This document shows, in pieces, positions 18,055 to 27,324 of a DNA stretch of 64,000 nt. Origin of the DNA: CALARM01 sp964431735 (GTDB taxonomy: Bacteria > Vulcanimicrobiota > SpSt-956 > JAKJGF01); assembly GCA_964431735.1 (NCBI GenBank), contig CAYSLJ010000007.1:13883-77882 (forward strand), written 5' to 3'. A model generated the notes under the pieces. The model was not told the DNA's origin and searched no databases. It saw only the letters and a program-made list of their open reading frames with translations. The position numbers and the translations under genes were made by a program. How positions within the stretch are numbered: position 1 is the first letter of the stretch; each line of letters starts with the position of its first letter.

Positions 18055-18666
18055 TTATCTGAAATATCTCCTTCCTCCGATAAATACTGATTTGTAAAAT
18101 TCTTCGTCAAGACTGTTGATTTTTACCTGTCCGCTTGAAGAGGCATGGATGAATTTTGAGCATGCAAGATAAATTCCTACATGAGATGCTCCCGGTGCAT
18201 AGGTGGTAAAAAATACGAGATCTCCCGGCTCAAGATCCTTAACAGGGATTCCTTCCATATACTGTGTATCTGCAGTCCTGGTAATAGATATGCCATTTTG
18301 CGTATAAACCCACTGGACAAAACCGGAACAATCGAACCCGCCCGGAGATTCTCCTCCCCATACATAGGGAACACCTATATATTTATAGGCAGTCTGCACC
18401 ACCTTTGCAGCAATAGAAGAACCCCTTGAAGAAAGAGGCCTGGCAGGAGTATAGTTTGCCATATTAGAGCATTGATTGTAAGTATATTTCAATTCAGGGA
18501 GTTTTCCTGTAATGACTAATTTTCTTTCTGTTCTGACAGAGAATGTTCCCGGCAGAAGTTTTATATTAGCTTTATATCTGTCAAGTTCCGGCGTGTAAAA
18601 CAGAATAAAGACGACAATAAACACAGCCAGAAAAGCAGAAAATACTAATTCATAATTTTTTTTCAT
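18055..18666 (-). CDS. NlpC/P60 cell-wall endopeptidase
   Basis: 203 aa. A single N-terminal membrane anchor (residues 8-24) precedes the NlpC/P60 domain (85-203). The catalytic triad is visible: C113 in GGFDCSGFVQW, H162 in SHVGIYL and H174 in FIHASSSG. The family cleaves peptide cross-bridges or stem peptides of peptidoglycan (commonly D-Glu-diaminopimelate). No binding domain such as LysM is present, so targeting would rest on the membrane anchor. An AGGAGGTATGTC ribosome site supports the start. Confidence 0.9.
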   Translation of the reverse strand: MKKNYELVFSAFLAVFIVVFILFYTPELDRYKANIKLLPGTFSVRTERKLVITGKLPELKYTYNQCSNMANYTPARPLSSRGSSIAAKVVQTAYKYIGVPYVWGGESPGGFDCSGFVQWVYTQNGISITRTADTQYMEGIPVKDLEPGDLVFFTTYAPGASHVGIYLACSKFIHASSSGQVKINSLDEEFYKSVFIGGRRYFR

Positions 18667-18756
18667 GACATACCTCCTTCCAAAAAGTAAAAAAACTTTT
18701 GACCATTATAATTATTAAATATATTAAAGTCAACAAGTATTTTCACGTTGTTTTTA

Positions 18757-18828
18757 CTGAAGTGAGCATAAATAAACTGCTCCCGTGACGCTACGAAGAC
18801 CTTTATTACATGCTTATGGTCAGTTCAA
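18757..18828. mobile_element. MITE family A, shortened copy
   Basis: 72 bp flanked by TA (18755-18756, 18829-18830). Ends CTGAAGTGAGCATAA and CTTATGGTCAGTTCAA match family A, but the heptamer core has shrunk to CCCGTGACGCTACG. Confidence 0.75.
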
Positions 18829-18886
18829 TAAATGCAATCTATATGAGAAGTATAACAGAAAGAACATTCTCTTATTATATATTTTA

Positions 18887-18895
18887 TGTTAAAAT
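18887..18895 (+). promoter_or_regulatory. Extended -10 promoter of binding-protein pair
   Basis: TGTTAAAAT (TG-N-TAAAAT) lies 54 bases before the ATG at 18949; an AGGAG ribosome site is at about 18935. Confidence 0.45.
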
Positions 18896-18948
18896 ATTAT
18901 TGTCCTGATGTATCTATGCAAAGTATTACAGGGCAGGAGTAAAGTAAT

Positions 18949-19998
18949 ATGTTTAGATTATGTTTATTTATCGTAATTTCTATTGTATTTACAGGCTGTC
19001 TGGTTCCTGGAGGAAAAATTGAACCTGCACCGGGTATAAAAACTTTAGCCCTTTATAACTGGAAAGAATATACAGATATGTCTGCTATTAAAGATTTTGA
19101 GAAAGAAACAGGTATAAAGATTGAACTTTACGAATATGAAACTCCGCCTATGATGATGGGACATGCCAGAGCAAATCCCGGTAAGTATGATGTGTTTATC
19201 ATGGAAGGATATATAGTTCCGTCTATGGAAAAACTTAAATTAATAGAAAAACTGGATTTGAATAATATACCGAATTATAAGAATATAAAAAAAGAATTTA
19301 AAGAAAAACCTCTTTATAATCATCAGGGTATTTACTCTGTCCCCCATCTATGGGGTTCAAAAGGACTTGTGTATAATACGATATACGTAAAAGAAAATAT
19401 TGACAGCTGGAAGGTTCTGTGGAATAAAAAATACAATGGGAAAATTGCTCTCATAGATGACCCGAGAGATACCATGACTGCATTGCTTAAAGTATCGGGA
19501 TATTCTTTGAACAGCAAAGACCCCGGTGAATTAAAAGAGGCGGAGAAAAACGGTTTATTATTAAAGAAAAACGGTGTGAAATTCGGAGATACTCTCCAAA
19601 ATGTTGAGGATGTTATAGCTGGCAGAATATGGATTGCCCAGTCTTTTAACGGTGATGTTTTTTTTAAGGCCCGTAACAGAGAAAATATAAAATTTGTATA
19701 TCCCGGGGAAGGATATGACATAGGGCCTGATTATATATGTATCAGTTCTGATTCCAGAGATAAAGAAAGTGCTTATAAATTTGTAAATTATCTTCTCAGA
19801 CCAGATATAAGTGCAAGGTTTACCAATAGCTTTTTCTATCCCTCTCCAGTTGAAGGAGTAGAAAAATATGTGGATAAAAAGATACTGGAAAATCCCATAA
19901 TTTACCCTCCTGCCCGGTTGTTAAATAAAGGTGAAGCTTATATGGATCTGGAAGATATTGATAATGAATATAACAGGATATTTAATCTTATGAAATAA
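18949..19998 (+). CDS. Polyamine-type extracellular solute-binding lipoprotein (PotD/PotF-like)
   Basis: 349 aa. Lipobox FTGC places the anchor at C17. The mature part follows the PotD/PotF pattern: ALYNWKEYTDMSAIKDFEKE, KYDVFIMEGYIV, VPHLWGSKGLVYN, YNGKIALIDDPRD and a C-terminal FVNYLLRPDISARF. The family binds spermidine, putrescine or related cations for an ABC importer or a signalling receptor. No permease or ATPase of that importer is nearby; the next genes are a paralogue and a Cache-domain sensor kinase, so a sensory role is possible (inference). Agmatinase lies 8 kb away. Confidence 0.88.
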   Translation: MFRLCLFIVISIVFTGCLVPGGKIEPAPGIKTLALYNWKEYTDMSAIKDFEKETGIKIELYEYETPPMMMGHARANPGKYDVFIMEGYIVPSMEKLKLIEKLDLNNIPNYKNIKKEFKEKPLYNHQGIYSVPHLWGSKGLVYNTIYVKENIDSWKVLWNKKYNGKIALIDDPRDTMTALLKVSGYSLNSKDPGELKEAEKNGLLLKKNGVKFGDTLQNVEDVIAGRIWIAQSFNGDVFFKARNRENIKFVYPGEGYDIGPDYICISSDSRDKESAYKFVNYLLRPDISARFTNSFFYPSPVEGVEKYVDKKILENPIIYPPARLLNKGEAYMDLEDIDNEYNRIFNLMK

Positions 19999-20029
19999 GG
20001 TTTAACCGGAACGAGTACAGGTGTTATTT

Positions 20030-21088
20030 ATGAAAAAAATATATTTCTCCATTATTTTAATTTTCCTGGTAACAACAGTGTTTTTTATTGTAAAAAAAAT
20101 AGAAAAACCTGTAATTGAGCAGGAAAACAAGGTGGTAACGTTTTATAACTGGAAGGAATATACAGACATTTCAGTACTCACGGATTTTGAAAGAGAAACA
20201 GGTATAAAAGTTACATTGTATGAATATGAAACTATGCCTATGATGATAGCAGAAGCTCATTCGAATCCGGGGAAATATGATGTCATAGTGATGGATGGCA
20301 ATATAGTTTCTGTTATGAAGGAACTTAAATTAATAGAAGAACTGGATTTGAATAAACTGCCTGACTATAAGAATGTAAAGGAAGAACTCAGGAAAACCCC
20401 CTTTTATGACCATCAGGGAAGATATTCGGTACCCCATCTCTGGGGTACTACAGGTCTTGTGTATAATACAGATTACGTCGGTGAACCTGTTAATAGCTGG
20501 AAGGTTCTCTGGAATAAAAAATATAAGGGGAAAATTGCATTAATGAATGATCCCAGGGAAGTAATGGCTGTTCTGCTTAAATCTTCAGGATATTCTTTAA
20601 ACAGTAAAAAACCTGAAGAATTAAAGATAGCCGAACAACAGGGACTACTTCTTAAAGAAAACGGCGTGAAATTCGGTGAAACTATAGGCAATATAGAAAA
20701 GGTTATATCAGGAGAACTGTGGATTGCAGAAGTATATAACGGTGATGTTTTTTACAAAACAGGTAACAAAAAAAATATAAAATTCGTAAATCCCGGAGAA
20801 GGATTTAATTTATGGTCAGAATATATATGTCTCTGCAGTGATACCAGTAATAAAGAGGGGGCATATAAACTTATAAATTATTTTCTGAGACCTGACGTGA
20901 GTGCCAGATTTACAAATATTTTCTGTAATGTATCTCCCATCGCCGGCTCGGAACGGTATATAAAAAAAGAAATACTGGAAAATCCTGTAATATACCTTTC
21001 AGAAGACATATTTTCAAAAGGTGAATTTTATATAGATGTCGGAGATACCAATAAAGAATATGAAAGAATATTTAATCTACTTAAATAA
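20030..21088 (+). CDS. Paralogous PotD-like solute-binding protein, membrane-anchored
   Basis: 352 aa from ATG 20030; a GTG nine bases upstream is the alternative. It is clearly duplicated from the preceding gene (FYNWKEYTDISVLTDFERE, VPHLWGTTGLVYN, IALMNDPRE). The N-terminus is a hydrophobic segment (IYFSIILIFLVTTVFFIV) with no lipobox cysteine, so it is either an uncleaved anchor or a signal peptide. The gap to the upstream gene is 31 bases, so the two are co-transcribed. The pair probably differ in ligand. Confidence 0.86.
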   Translation: MKKIYFSIILIFLVTTVFFIVKKIEKPVIEQENKVVTFYNWKEYTDISVLTDFERETGIKVTLYEYETMPMMIAEAHSNPGKYDVIVMDGNIVSVMKELKLIEELDLNKLPDYKNVKEELRKTPFYDHQGRYSVPHLWGTTGLVYNTDYVGEPVNSWKVLWNKKYKGKIALMNDPREVMAVLLKSSGYSLNSKKPEELKIAEQQGLLLKENGVKFGETIGNIEKVISGELWIAEVYNGDVFYKTGNKKNIKFVNPGEGFNLWSEYICLCSDTSNKEGAYKLINYFLRPDVSARFTNIFCNVSPIAGSERYIKKEILENPVIYLSEDIFSKGEFYIDVGDTNKEYERIFNLLK

Positions 21089-21126
21089 GGAATGAAAATT
21101 AAATAAATGTCTCAAATATATTAAAT

Positions 21127-21230
21127 CGTGACGCGTCACGCGTTACGCGTTACGCGAGGAAAGAGACTATTAATAAATTTCCATTCCTAATTTTTAGCAT
21201 TCAACCTGTGACCGATCCGGTCATACCTGT
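21127..21230. repeat. Heptamer array plus family-B palindrome fragment
   Basis: Four CGTNACG units (21127-21156) are followed by AT-rich DNA and the palindrome TGTGACCGATCCGGTCATAC (about 21208-21227), the same motif as in family B elements. Confidence 0.7.
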
Positions 21231-21295
21231 GAGTGATAAAATATGTGATTTCTGTAAAATCTGATTGCTGATTTTCGAAGGCTCAGTGATGAATT

Positions 21296-24200
21296 ATGAA
21301 AAAAAGCATAAAAATAAGAATACTGTATTATTTCCTTTTCATAACATTGTTTACAATAATAAGCACGTCTTTTCTTGCCATATTTCAGGCCAATAAGGCA
21401 ATAAGAGATAATACCCTTCAGAACTTTGAAGAAGTAGCAGGAGAATTGTATTTTAATATCAACAAGGTTTTACTTAAAGGCTTTGCTGATCTTCAGGTAA
21501 CAGTCAATAATCCGATTATTTTATCAGATGACACAGGGCCTGATGAAAAAAAAGCAGAACTCTTAAAATTAAAATATATATTAAAAGATTATGAAGATAT
21601 AACCCTGATAAAACCTGCAGGTAATGTAATAACCTCCACAGATTATAATTACAGGGGAGACTGGAGATATGAGAAACATTTTAAAGAAGCCAGCCAGGGC
21701 TCTCTGTCCATGTCAAATGTCCACTTTATACTTAACCCTTTAAAATTGATAATAAGTTTTGCCGGCCCTGTTTATAATAAACATGGCAAAATAACATCTA
21801 TTGTCTCTCTCCAGCTGAATATGCAGTCTATATGGGATATTGCCGATCATGTAAAAATAGGCAATACAGGTTTTGCCATGGTTCTGGATGAAAACAACAA
21901 AATTATTTCCTATCCTGATAAATCTTTAATGCTGAATAAAATTGACAGGTCAGAACTTCATAATTTCTATGAAACGAACAGGCTCTTTGATATGAAAAAC
22001 AGGAAAGAAGTTATGACAGGAAATTATTTTTCAAAAGATAAAATGGATAAACGTTATATGAATTATAATCCTTCTCTTTACAAAGACTGGAAGATTATTA
22101 TATTACAGAATAATAAAGAAATGTTTCATTCTCTTGATGTGTTTAAAAGGAATGTTGCACTTTTTGCATTGATGTTATCCATTATTGTTTTATTCTGGGG
22201 ATTGCATTTTGCAGATGCCATAACAAAGCCTGTAAAAGAGCTTACCATAAGTGCTTCCATAATAGGAAAGGGTAATCTGGATCACAGAGTAAATATAGAG
22301 TCTGACGATGAAGTAAAACATCTTGCAGATTCCTTTAATAATATGGCAGAGGAATTAAAAATATCACATGAAAAACTACTTTCGGCATTAAATCGTTTTC
22401 AGATACTTAACGATACTACTCCTGATTCAGTTCTCATTCACAGGCCTGACGGAACTATTATAGATGTAAATCGAACATGTCTGGACATGTTCTCTTATAC
22501 AAGGGAAGAGATTTTACATATGAATATCGGGCAGATGTGCGGTAAAACATGTAACAATGACATAGCCATGGAAAAAATAAAACTTTCCCTTCAGGGTATA
22601 AATCAGGATTTTGAATGGATATGTAAAAAGAAATCAGGTGAAGAATTACCTGTAATTATAAAATTCAGGAAAATGTCTCTTTCAGACGGTGAGTTTGTCC
22701 TTGCTCTGGTATCGGATATTACGAAGAGAAAGAAAGCTGAAGGTGCTTTGAAAAGTGCCAGAGACGAACTGGAAAAAAGAGTGGCAGAACAGACAGAAGA
22801 TCTCAGAGAAGCCAATAAAGAATTAAAGCTTGAAATAGGGGAAAGGAAAAAGGTAGAAGAGGAATTACGTCTGGCAAAAGAAGTGGCGGAATCTGCAAAC
22901 CGTGCCAAAAGCCAGTTCCTTGCAACCATGAGTCATGAAATCAGGACACCTATGAATGCCGTGATCGGTATGACAGGCCTTTTACTTGATACCGATATTA
23001 CAGATGAACAGAGAGATTTCTGCGAAACAATACGTTCCAGCAGTGATACACTCCTTACACTCATAAATGACATACTGGATTTTTCCAAAATCGAATCAGG
23101 TTATATGGAACTCGAAAAACAACCTTTTTCACCTGCTGACTGTGTGGAAGAAGCTATAGATTTGATTGCTTCAACAGCGGCGGAAAAGAAAATAGAACTC
23201 ATATATACATTAAAGGAACATGTTCCGTCCTCCGTTACAGGAGATATGACAAGGCTCAGGCAGATACTGGTCAATCTTCTGAGCAATGCCGTAAAATTTA
23301 CCGATAGAGGTGAAGTTGTACTTACCGTTGATGCCAGAGAAATGGATGGCAGATATGAAATAAGTTTTTCTGTAAGAGATACAGGTATAGGTATTCCGGA
23401 AAGCGGTATGAAGCTTTTATTTAAATCTTTCAGTCAGGTTGATGCTTCCACAACACGTAAATACGGAGGCACAGGCCTCGGACTTGCAATAAGTAAACGC
23501 CTTGCGGAATTGATGGGCGGTACCATGGGGGTAGAAAGTGAACCGGGAAAAGGCTCTAATTTTTATTTTACCATTACCGTTGAAGCTACTCCCATAACTG
23601 ATAACAGAACATATTATGAAAATGGATTTTTATCAGGCAAAAAGGTACTGATTGCAGACGATAATCTGAATAACAGAATTATTTTAAACAGGCAGATTAT
23701 GTCATGGGGAATGATGTGTCAGTCAGCATCGACTGGTATGGAAGTTCTTGAACTGGTAAGGTCAGACATTACCTTTGACATTGCTATTCTGGATATGCAT
23801 ATGCCTGGCATGGACGGTATAACTCTTGTAAAGGAAATACGTAAATACCGCTCATATGAAGATTTGCCGGTTATTATGCTTACTTCACTGGGAGAACCAG
23901 ATAAAAAAGATTACTCTTTCCTTTTTCAGGCATCTATAACAAAACCTGTAAAACCTTCTTATTTATATAATGTTATTTCAGGTATCCTGTCAGAACAGAA
24001 AAAATCAGAATTAAAAGATGTGAAAATTTCTGCAATAGATCCTGAAATGGGACAGAAATATCCTGTTAAAATACTGCTTGCCGAAGATAACCCTGTCAAT
24101 CAGAAAGTTGCCACCCGTATACTCGCCAGACTGGGTTACAGGGCAGATGTAACTGCAAACGGTCTGGAGACACTGGAGGCCCTTAACCGTCAGAGATATA

Positions 24201-24439
24201 ATATTATTTTTATGGATGTTCAGATGCCGGAAATGGATGGTCTTGAAGCTACAAAACGAATAAGAAATGATTTGCCTAAAGAAGAACAGCCCTGTATTAT
24301 TGCCATGACTGCAGGAGCCTTCAGGGAAGACATGGAAGAGTGTTTCTCTGCCGGCATGGATTACTATATAAGCAAGCCTGTAAAGATAGAAGATTTTATT
24401 CTGGCTCTTAAGAAGTATTTGAAGTTAAGTGAGTCATGA
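21296..24439 (+). CDS. Hybrid sensor histidine kinase with two receiver domains
   Basis: 1047 aa. TM1 (~8-30), an extracytoplasmic dCache-type sensor (35-285), TM2 (~286-305), HAMP (308-360), PAS (370-480), a coiled coil, HisKA with SHEIRTPMNAVIG (H547), HATPase with the N, G1 (DTGIGIP) and G2 (GGTGLGLAISK) boxes, REC1 (D833 in ILDMHMPGMDG) and REC2 (D974 in FMDVQMPEMDG). The phosphorelay would run His to Asp and out to an unseen Hpt or regulator. It lies downstream of the two PotD-like proteins, which may feed it ligand (inference). ATG is preceded by a weak ribosome site. All catalytic residues look intact. Confidence 0.93.
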   Translation: MKKSIKIRILYYFLFITLFTIISTSFLAIFQANKAIRDNTLQNFEEVAGELYFNINKVLLKGFADLQVTVNNPIILSDDTGPDEKKAELLKLKYILKDYEDITLIKPAGNVITSTDYNYRGDWRYEKHFKEASQGSLSMSNVHFILNPLKLIISFAGPVYNKHGKITSIVSLQLNMQSIWDIADHVKIGNTGFAMVLDENNKIISYPDKSLMLNKIDRSELHNFYETNRLFDMKNRKEVMTGNYFSKDKMDKRYMNYNPSLYKDWKIIILQNNKEMFHSLDVFKRNVALFALMLSIIVLFWGLHFADAITKPVKELTISASIIGKGNLDHRVNIESDDEVKHLADSFNNMAEELKISHEKLLSALNRFQILNDTTPDSVLIHRPDGTIIDVNRTCLDMFSYTREEILHMNIGQMCGKTCNNDIAMEKIKLSLQGINQDFEWICKKKSGEELPVIIKFRKMSLSDGEFVLALVSDITKRKKAEGALKSARDELEKRVAEQTEDLREANKELKLEIGERKKVEEELRLAKEVAESANRAKSQFLATMSHEIRTPMNAVIGMTGLLLDTDITDEQRDFCETIRSSSDTLLTLINDILDFSKIESGYMELEKQPFSPADCVEEAIDLIASTAAEKKIELIYTLKEHVPSSVTGDMTRLRQILVNLLSNAVKFTDRGEVVLTVDAREMDGRYEISFSVRDTGIGIPESGMKLLFKSFSQVDASTTRKYGGTGLGLAISKRLAELMGGTMGVESEPGKGSNFYFTITVEATPITDNRTYYENGFLSGKKVLIADDNLNNRIILNRQIMSWGMMCQSASTGMEVLELVRSDITFDIAILDMHMPGMDGITLVKEIRKYRSYEDLPVIMLTSLGEPDKKDYSFLFQASITKPVKPSYLYNVISGILSEQKKSELKDVKISAIDPEMGQKYPVKILLAEDNPVNQKVATRILARLGYRADVTANGLETLEALNRQRYNIIFMDVQMPEMDGLEATKRIRNDLPKEEQPCIIAMTAGAFREDMEECFSAGMDYYISKPVKIEDFILALKKYLKLSES

Positions 24440-24441
24440 GT

Positions 24442-24476
24442 GGTGAAAAGTGAAAAGTGAAAAGTGAAAAGTGAAT
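24442..24476. repeat. GTGAAAA heptamer array after sensor kinase stop
   Basis: Four GTGAAAA units start three bases after the TGA stop at 24437-24439. Each unit adds TGA, and the 7-bp spacing puts stops in all three + strand frames. Confidence 0.85.
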
Positions 24477-24491
24477 AGGGGCCTTTTATTA

Positions 24492-24590
24492 CTGAGGTGA
24501 GCATAAATAATAAATATATGCTCTCGTGACGCGTAACGCGTAACGCGTGACGGGAGGAAGACCTTTATTAAATGCTTATGCTCAGGTCAG
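24492..24590. mobile_element. MITE family A, full length
   Basis: 99 bp flanked by TA (24490-24491, 24591-24592). Ends CTGAGGTGAGCATAA and TTATGCTCAGGTCAG; core of four CGTNACG units. Confidence 0.9.
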
Positions 24591-24608
24591 TAAACGCCAT
24601 GAGGTGAA

Positions 24609-24638
24609 ATACGCATCACGCATCACGCATCACGCATC
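24609..24638. repeat. ACGCATC heptamer array overlapping sfsA 3' end
   Basis: Four ACGCATC units. On the minus strand they read GATGCGT with in-phase TGA. The stop codon of the sfsA-like gene (24630-24632) lies inside the array. Confidence 0.88.
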
Positions 24639-25772
24639 AATCACTTTTTCCAGTCTGTCCATTCTGAAATATTGAATAACCTTTATAAATTCCTTCTCAA
24701 GAAGAGGGTTGTTTCTGAACCCGAAGAGGTGGCTTTCACATTTACAGTCTGAAGAACCGAAATTTTTTACGGAGAAATCTGCTATTTTCGATATAGCTTC
24801 TGCAATATCACATTCCAGATCTTCTGAAGACCTTACGGGAAAATCTGCTATAATATCTGTATGTTCTCTTAAATAATCAATATGCCAGTGATGATTTTTT
24901 CTGAGTCTTCTGTGCCTCTCTATTCTCCTGGTAAGATTTGCCATGGCAGAGCCTGTATACACATAGAAAGCCGGTTCAAAAGAGAGTTTCCCCAGTTTTC
25001 CTGTTTCTATATGTTTTTTCTCTTTCAATTCCATTAAAATCATATAACTCCCTCTGTCTCTTGCTTCATGTTCTATGAGCTTCCGGGGAACGGAGAGAAT
25101 TTTTGTTTTACCTGAAAATGAGAGATCATCATTCCACTCTATAGCCAGGGGAATTATATTCACATTATTACATTCCAGAAAAGTCTGTCCGAATAACAGA
25201 TCTGTGTGATAATCAGGGAGGAAATATTCTGCTCTGTAGCAGTGTACAAGAAACAGCACACAGGTCTTTATACCTTTTCCAGCCATATGAGACAGTTCCT
25301 TTAAATGTTTTCTCCCTCTTTCTGTTACAGCATCGGGAAACATGCAGATTTTTTCTCCGAAGAGAGTGCATGATTTTACTTCCAGATACAATTCCTCCAT
25401 GCCATGTTTCAGAAGAAAATCAAATCTGCTTTTACCACAGGTAATTTCAGAACTTATAACAGCGGCATCTTCAAGAGAAGGAACAAGTTTTTTTTCTATT
25501 AAATATTTTACTATTTCATTTGATTTATGGGTGTGCACCATAACAGGAATATTGTCTTTTATTATGAATACTGCCGTATATTTTGTCTTTCTTGATTCGT
25601 TATAATTGTCGGAAGTAACATAAACAATAGTTCCCGGGAAGAGAAGTTCCGTAAGTCTTCCCGGATTCGGAAGAAAAACTTTAATATTTTTTCCTTCGAG
25701 ATTGCAGTTCAGAAGAAATCTGTTCGGCCTGTCTGTAAAGGTAGCTTTTTCTAAATTGTTAAAAAATTTCAT
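24630..25772 (-). CDS. sfsA: SfsA-type nuclease fused to DUF123 GIY-YIG-like domain
   Basis: 380 aa. Residues 1-230 match SfsA (sugar fermentation stimulation family, now regarded as a DNA/RNA nuclease): FLLNCNLEGKNIKVFLPNPG, then SRFDFLL and YLEVKSCTL with the E-V-K of a PD-(D/E)xK active site, and FPDAVTERGRKHL. Residues 250-375 match DUF123 (GSYMILMEL, FYVYTGSAMANLTRRIERH, HWHIDYL), a GIY-YIG relative. DUF123 is usually free-standing or fused to endonuclease III. Two nuclease folds on one chain suggest coordinated DNA processing. The last residue and the stop codon come from a heptamer array. Confidence 0.88.
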   Translation of the reverse strand: MKFFNNLEKATFTDRPNRFLLNCNLEGKNIKVFLPNPGRLTELLFPGTIVYVTSDNYNESRKTKYTAVFIIKDNIPVMVHTHKSNEIVKYLIEKKLVPSLEDAAVISSEITCGKSRFDFLLKHGMEELYLEVKSCTLFGEKICMFPDAVTERGRKHLKELSHMAGKGIKTCVLFLVHCYRAEYFLPDYHTDLLFGQTFLECNNVNIIPLAIEWNDDLSFSGKTKILSVPRKLIEHEARDRGSYMILMELKEKKHIETGKLGKLSFEPAFYVYTGSAMANLTRRIERHRRLRKNHHWHIDYLREHTDIIADFPVRSSEDLECDIAEAISKIADFSVKNFGSSDCKCESHLFGFRNNPLLEKEFIKVIQYFRMDRLEKVIDA

Positions 25773-25783
25773 AATTTAATAAT

Positions 25784-25978
25784 CGTGATGCGTAACGCGT
25801 GATGCGTAATGCGTGATGCGTAATGCGTGATGCGTAATGCGTGATGCGTAATGCGTAATGCGTAAGCATCCCTTTCACTACTCACTTTTCACTCTTCACT
25901 TTTCACTCTTCACTCTTCACTCTTCACTCTTCACTCTTCACTCTTCACTACTCACTTTTCACTTTTCACTCCTCACTC
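25784..25978. repeat. Long bipartite heptamer array
   Basis: 25784-25866 is about twelve CGTGATG/CGTAATG units beside the sfsA start. 25876-25978 is about fourteen TTCACTC/TTCACTT units ending in the stop codon of the next gene. On the minus (coding) strand the first block is stop-free near the start and the second is TGA-rich near the stop. Confidence 0.9.
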
Positions 25979-26920
25979 CCAGTATTCCTTATCCAGAACC
26001 ACTACATAAAGCCCCCATCCTCCCCATGTACTGGAATTCGGGTTGTTTGTAAAACTCATACCATATTTTACCATATCTTCGGCATAATTTTCATTTTTCC
26101 ATCCCCCTATTTTTATGTCTCTGTTTGAGAGTTTATCACATGGAATAATCCCATACTGGCTGCGTTTTACTATTGCTTCAGGTGATGCGTCCTGAGGCAC
26201 ATAATTACTTGTACCTATTGAACTGGCCGTAAGTTCTGCTGCAGGTATACTGCCTCCCGTATATGCTACATAATCTGTACCATCTGCCGGCACATAATAC
26301 ATCCAGTCACTTATACCAAGGGGATCATTTTGCGTAAGAGCTCTCATGTTCATGCCCCCTGATATGGCGATTCTTCTGTCAAGCATACGGTTGCTGTAAT
26401 ATATATCATAAGTATTTGTAGGGGCATCGCGAAGAAGCATCCATGTATCGGACTGGTTTGTAAATACAGGATGGAGTTCATCGGGATGGAACAGGACTGC
26501 ATCATACTCGAATTCTGCTATGAATTTGTTTGCCGCTTCCGCATAACGTTCATAATAAGCTTTTTCTACCTGAAAATTATCCCATGCATATTTCCTGAAG
26601 ATTTCATAATTTACAGGATTTCTTGCATCAAAAATATCTTTTACATGGCCTGTGCCTGTAATAAACCTCCTTCCGTACTGAGCCGTAGAAAATACATTTA
26701 TTCCTCCGTACGATCCTGTAATGGGTTTTGCGTCATTTCTCATTTTTTCAACCTGAGCAGCCGTGAAATACTGAGCCAGAACCTGGTCAGACGTGGGATA
26801 GATATTCTGAGGAGTAGGTGTCAGAACAGGAGCTGTGTAAACAATATCATCTGAACATCCTGAACAGAATAAACACATAAGAAGAATGAAAGACATTAAT
26901 ATAAATATAACATGCTTCAT
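25973..26920 (-). CDS. Lipoprotein of unknown function
   Basis: 315 aa. The signal MKHVIFILMSFILLMCLFC ends in the lipobox FCSGC with the lipid at C22. A short Pro/Thr linker (30-45) is followed by a compact domain of ~270 residues rich in aromatic residues, ending TWGGWGLYVVVLDKEYWE. I recognise no family motif. Only one further cysteine occurs (IIPCDKLSN). The stop TGA (25973-25975) is supplied by a TTCACTC heptamer array. No partner is suggested by context. Confidence 0.78.
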   Translation of the reverse strand: MKHVIFILMSFILLMCLFCSGCSDDIVYTAPVLTPTPQNIYPTSDQVLAQYFTAAQVEKMRNDAKPITGSYGGINVFSTAQYGRRFITGTGHVKDIFDARNPVNYEIFRKYAWDNFQVEKAYYERYAEAANKFIAEFEYDAVLFHPDELHPVFTNQSDTWMLLRDAPTNTYDIYYSNRMLDRRIAISGGMNMRALTQNDPLGISDWMYYVPADGTDYVAYTGGSIPAAELTASSIGTSNYVPQDASPEAIVKRSQYGIIPCDKLSNRDIKIGGWKNENYAEDMVKYGMSFTNNPNSSTWGGWGLYVVVLDKEYWE

Positions 26921-27324
26921 AATAGGAAAACCCTCCTTTTAGAATTATAGCCACTTATAGACAATTATAGTTACTGGGGTGAGCATAAATAATAAATATA
27001 TGCTCTCGTGACGCGTAACGCGTAACGCGTGACGGGAGGAAGAACTTTATTAAATGCTTATGCTCAGGTCATTAAAATCACCATAGTTTATTGAAACTCC
27101 ATAATAAAGTATATCTATGTTTTATTTTATTTTTATCGTCACAGAAGAGATAAAATTTAGGAAAATTTTCAACTTTTTATTTATTTCAATTTTTTTATAT
27201 TGTATAAAACAATTTTTTTTTATATTATAATACTATACCTCTCATCACGCGTTACGCGTCACGATTTAAAGTATTGGGCGACTCTAATTGGCTAAAGTCA
27301 AGTTATAAGGAGATAGTGATATTT
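26921..27324. other. Divergent intergenic region upstream of agmatinase
   Basis: Holds the MITE (26974-27072), a very AT-rich stretch (27100-27240) with several possible -10 boxes, and three stop-free heptamers (27243-27263). No gene seen. Confidence 0.7.
26974..27072. mobile_element. MITE family A, full length
   Basis: 99 bp flanked by TA (26972-26973, 27073-27074). Ends CTGGGGTGAGCATAA and TTATGCTCAGGTCAT; core of four CGTNACG units nearly identical to the copies at 24492 and 49903. Confidence 0.9.

Noticed and set aside
18320..18345. tRNA-like TTCGAACC stretch
   Set aside because: It is coding sequence of the NlpC/P60 active site; no cloverleaf can be drawn. No tRNA gene was found anywhere in the window.
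25784..25978. Possible CRISPR array
   Set aside because: Units are 7 bp with no spacers, and no cas genes are near.
25858..26052. Reading frame with HYSLFTLHFSLFTLHSSLFT-type repeats
   Set aside because: Pure translation of the TTCACTC heptamer array; antisense to the lipoprotein gene end.
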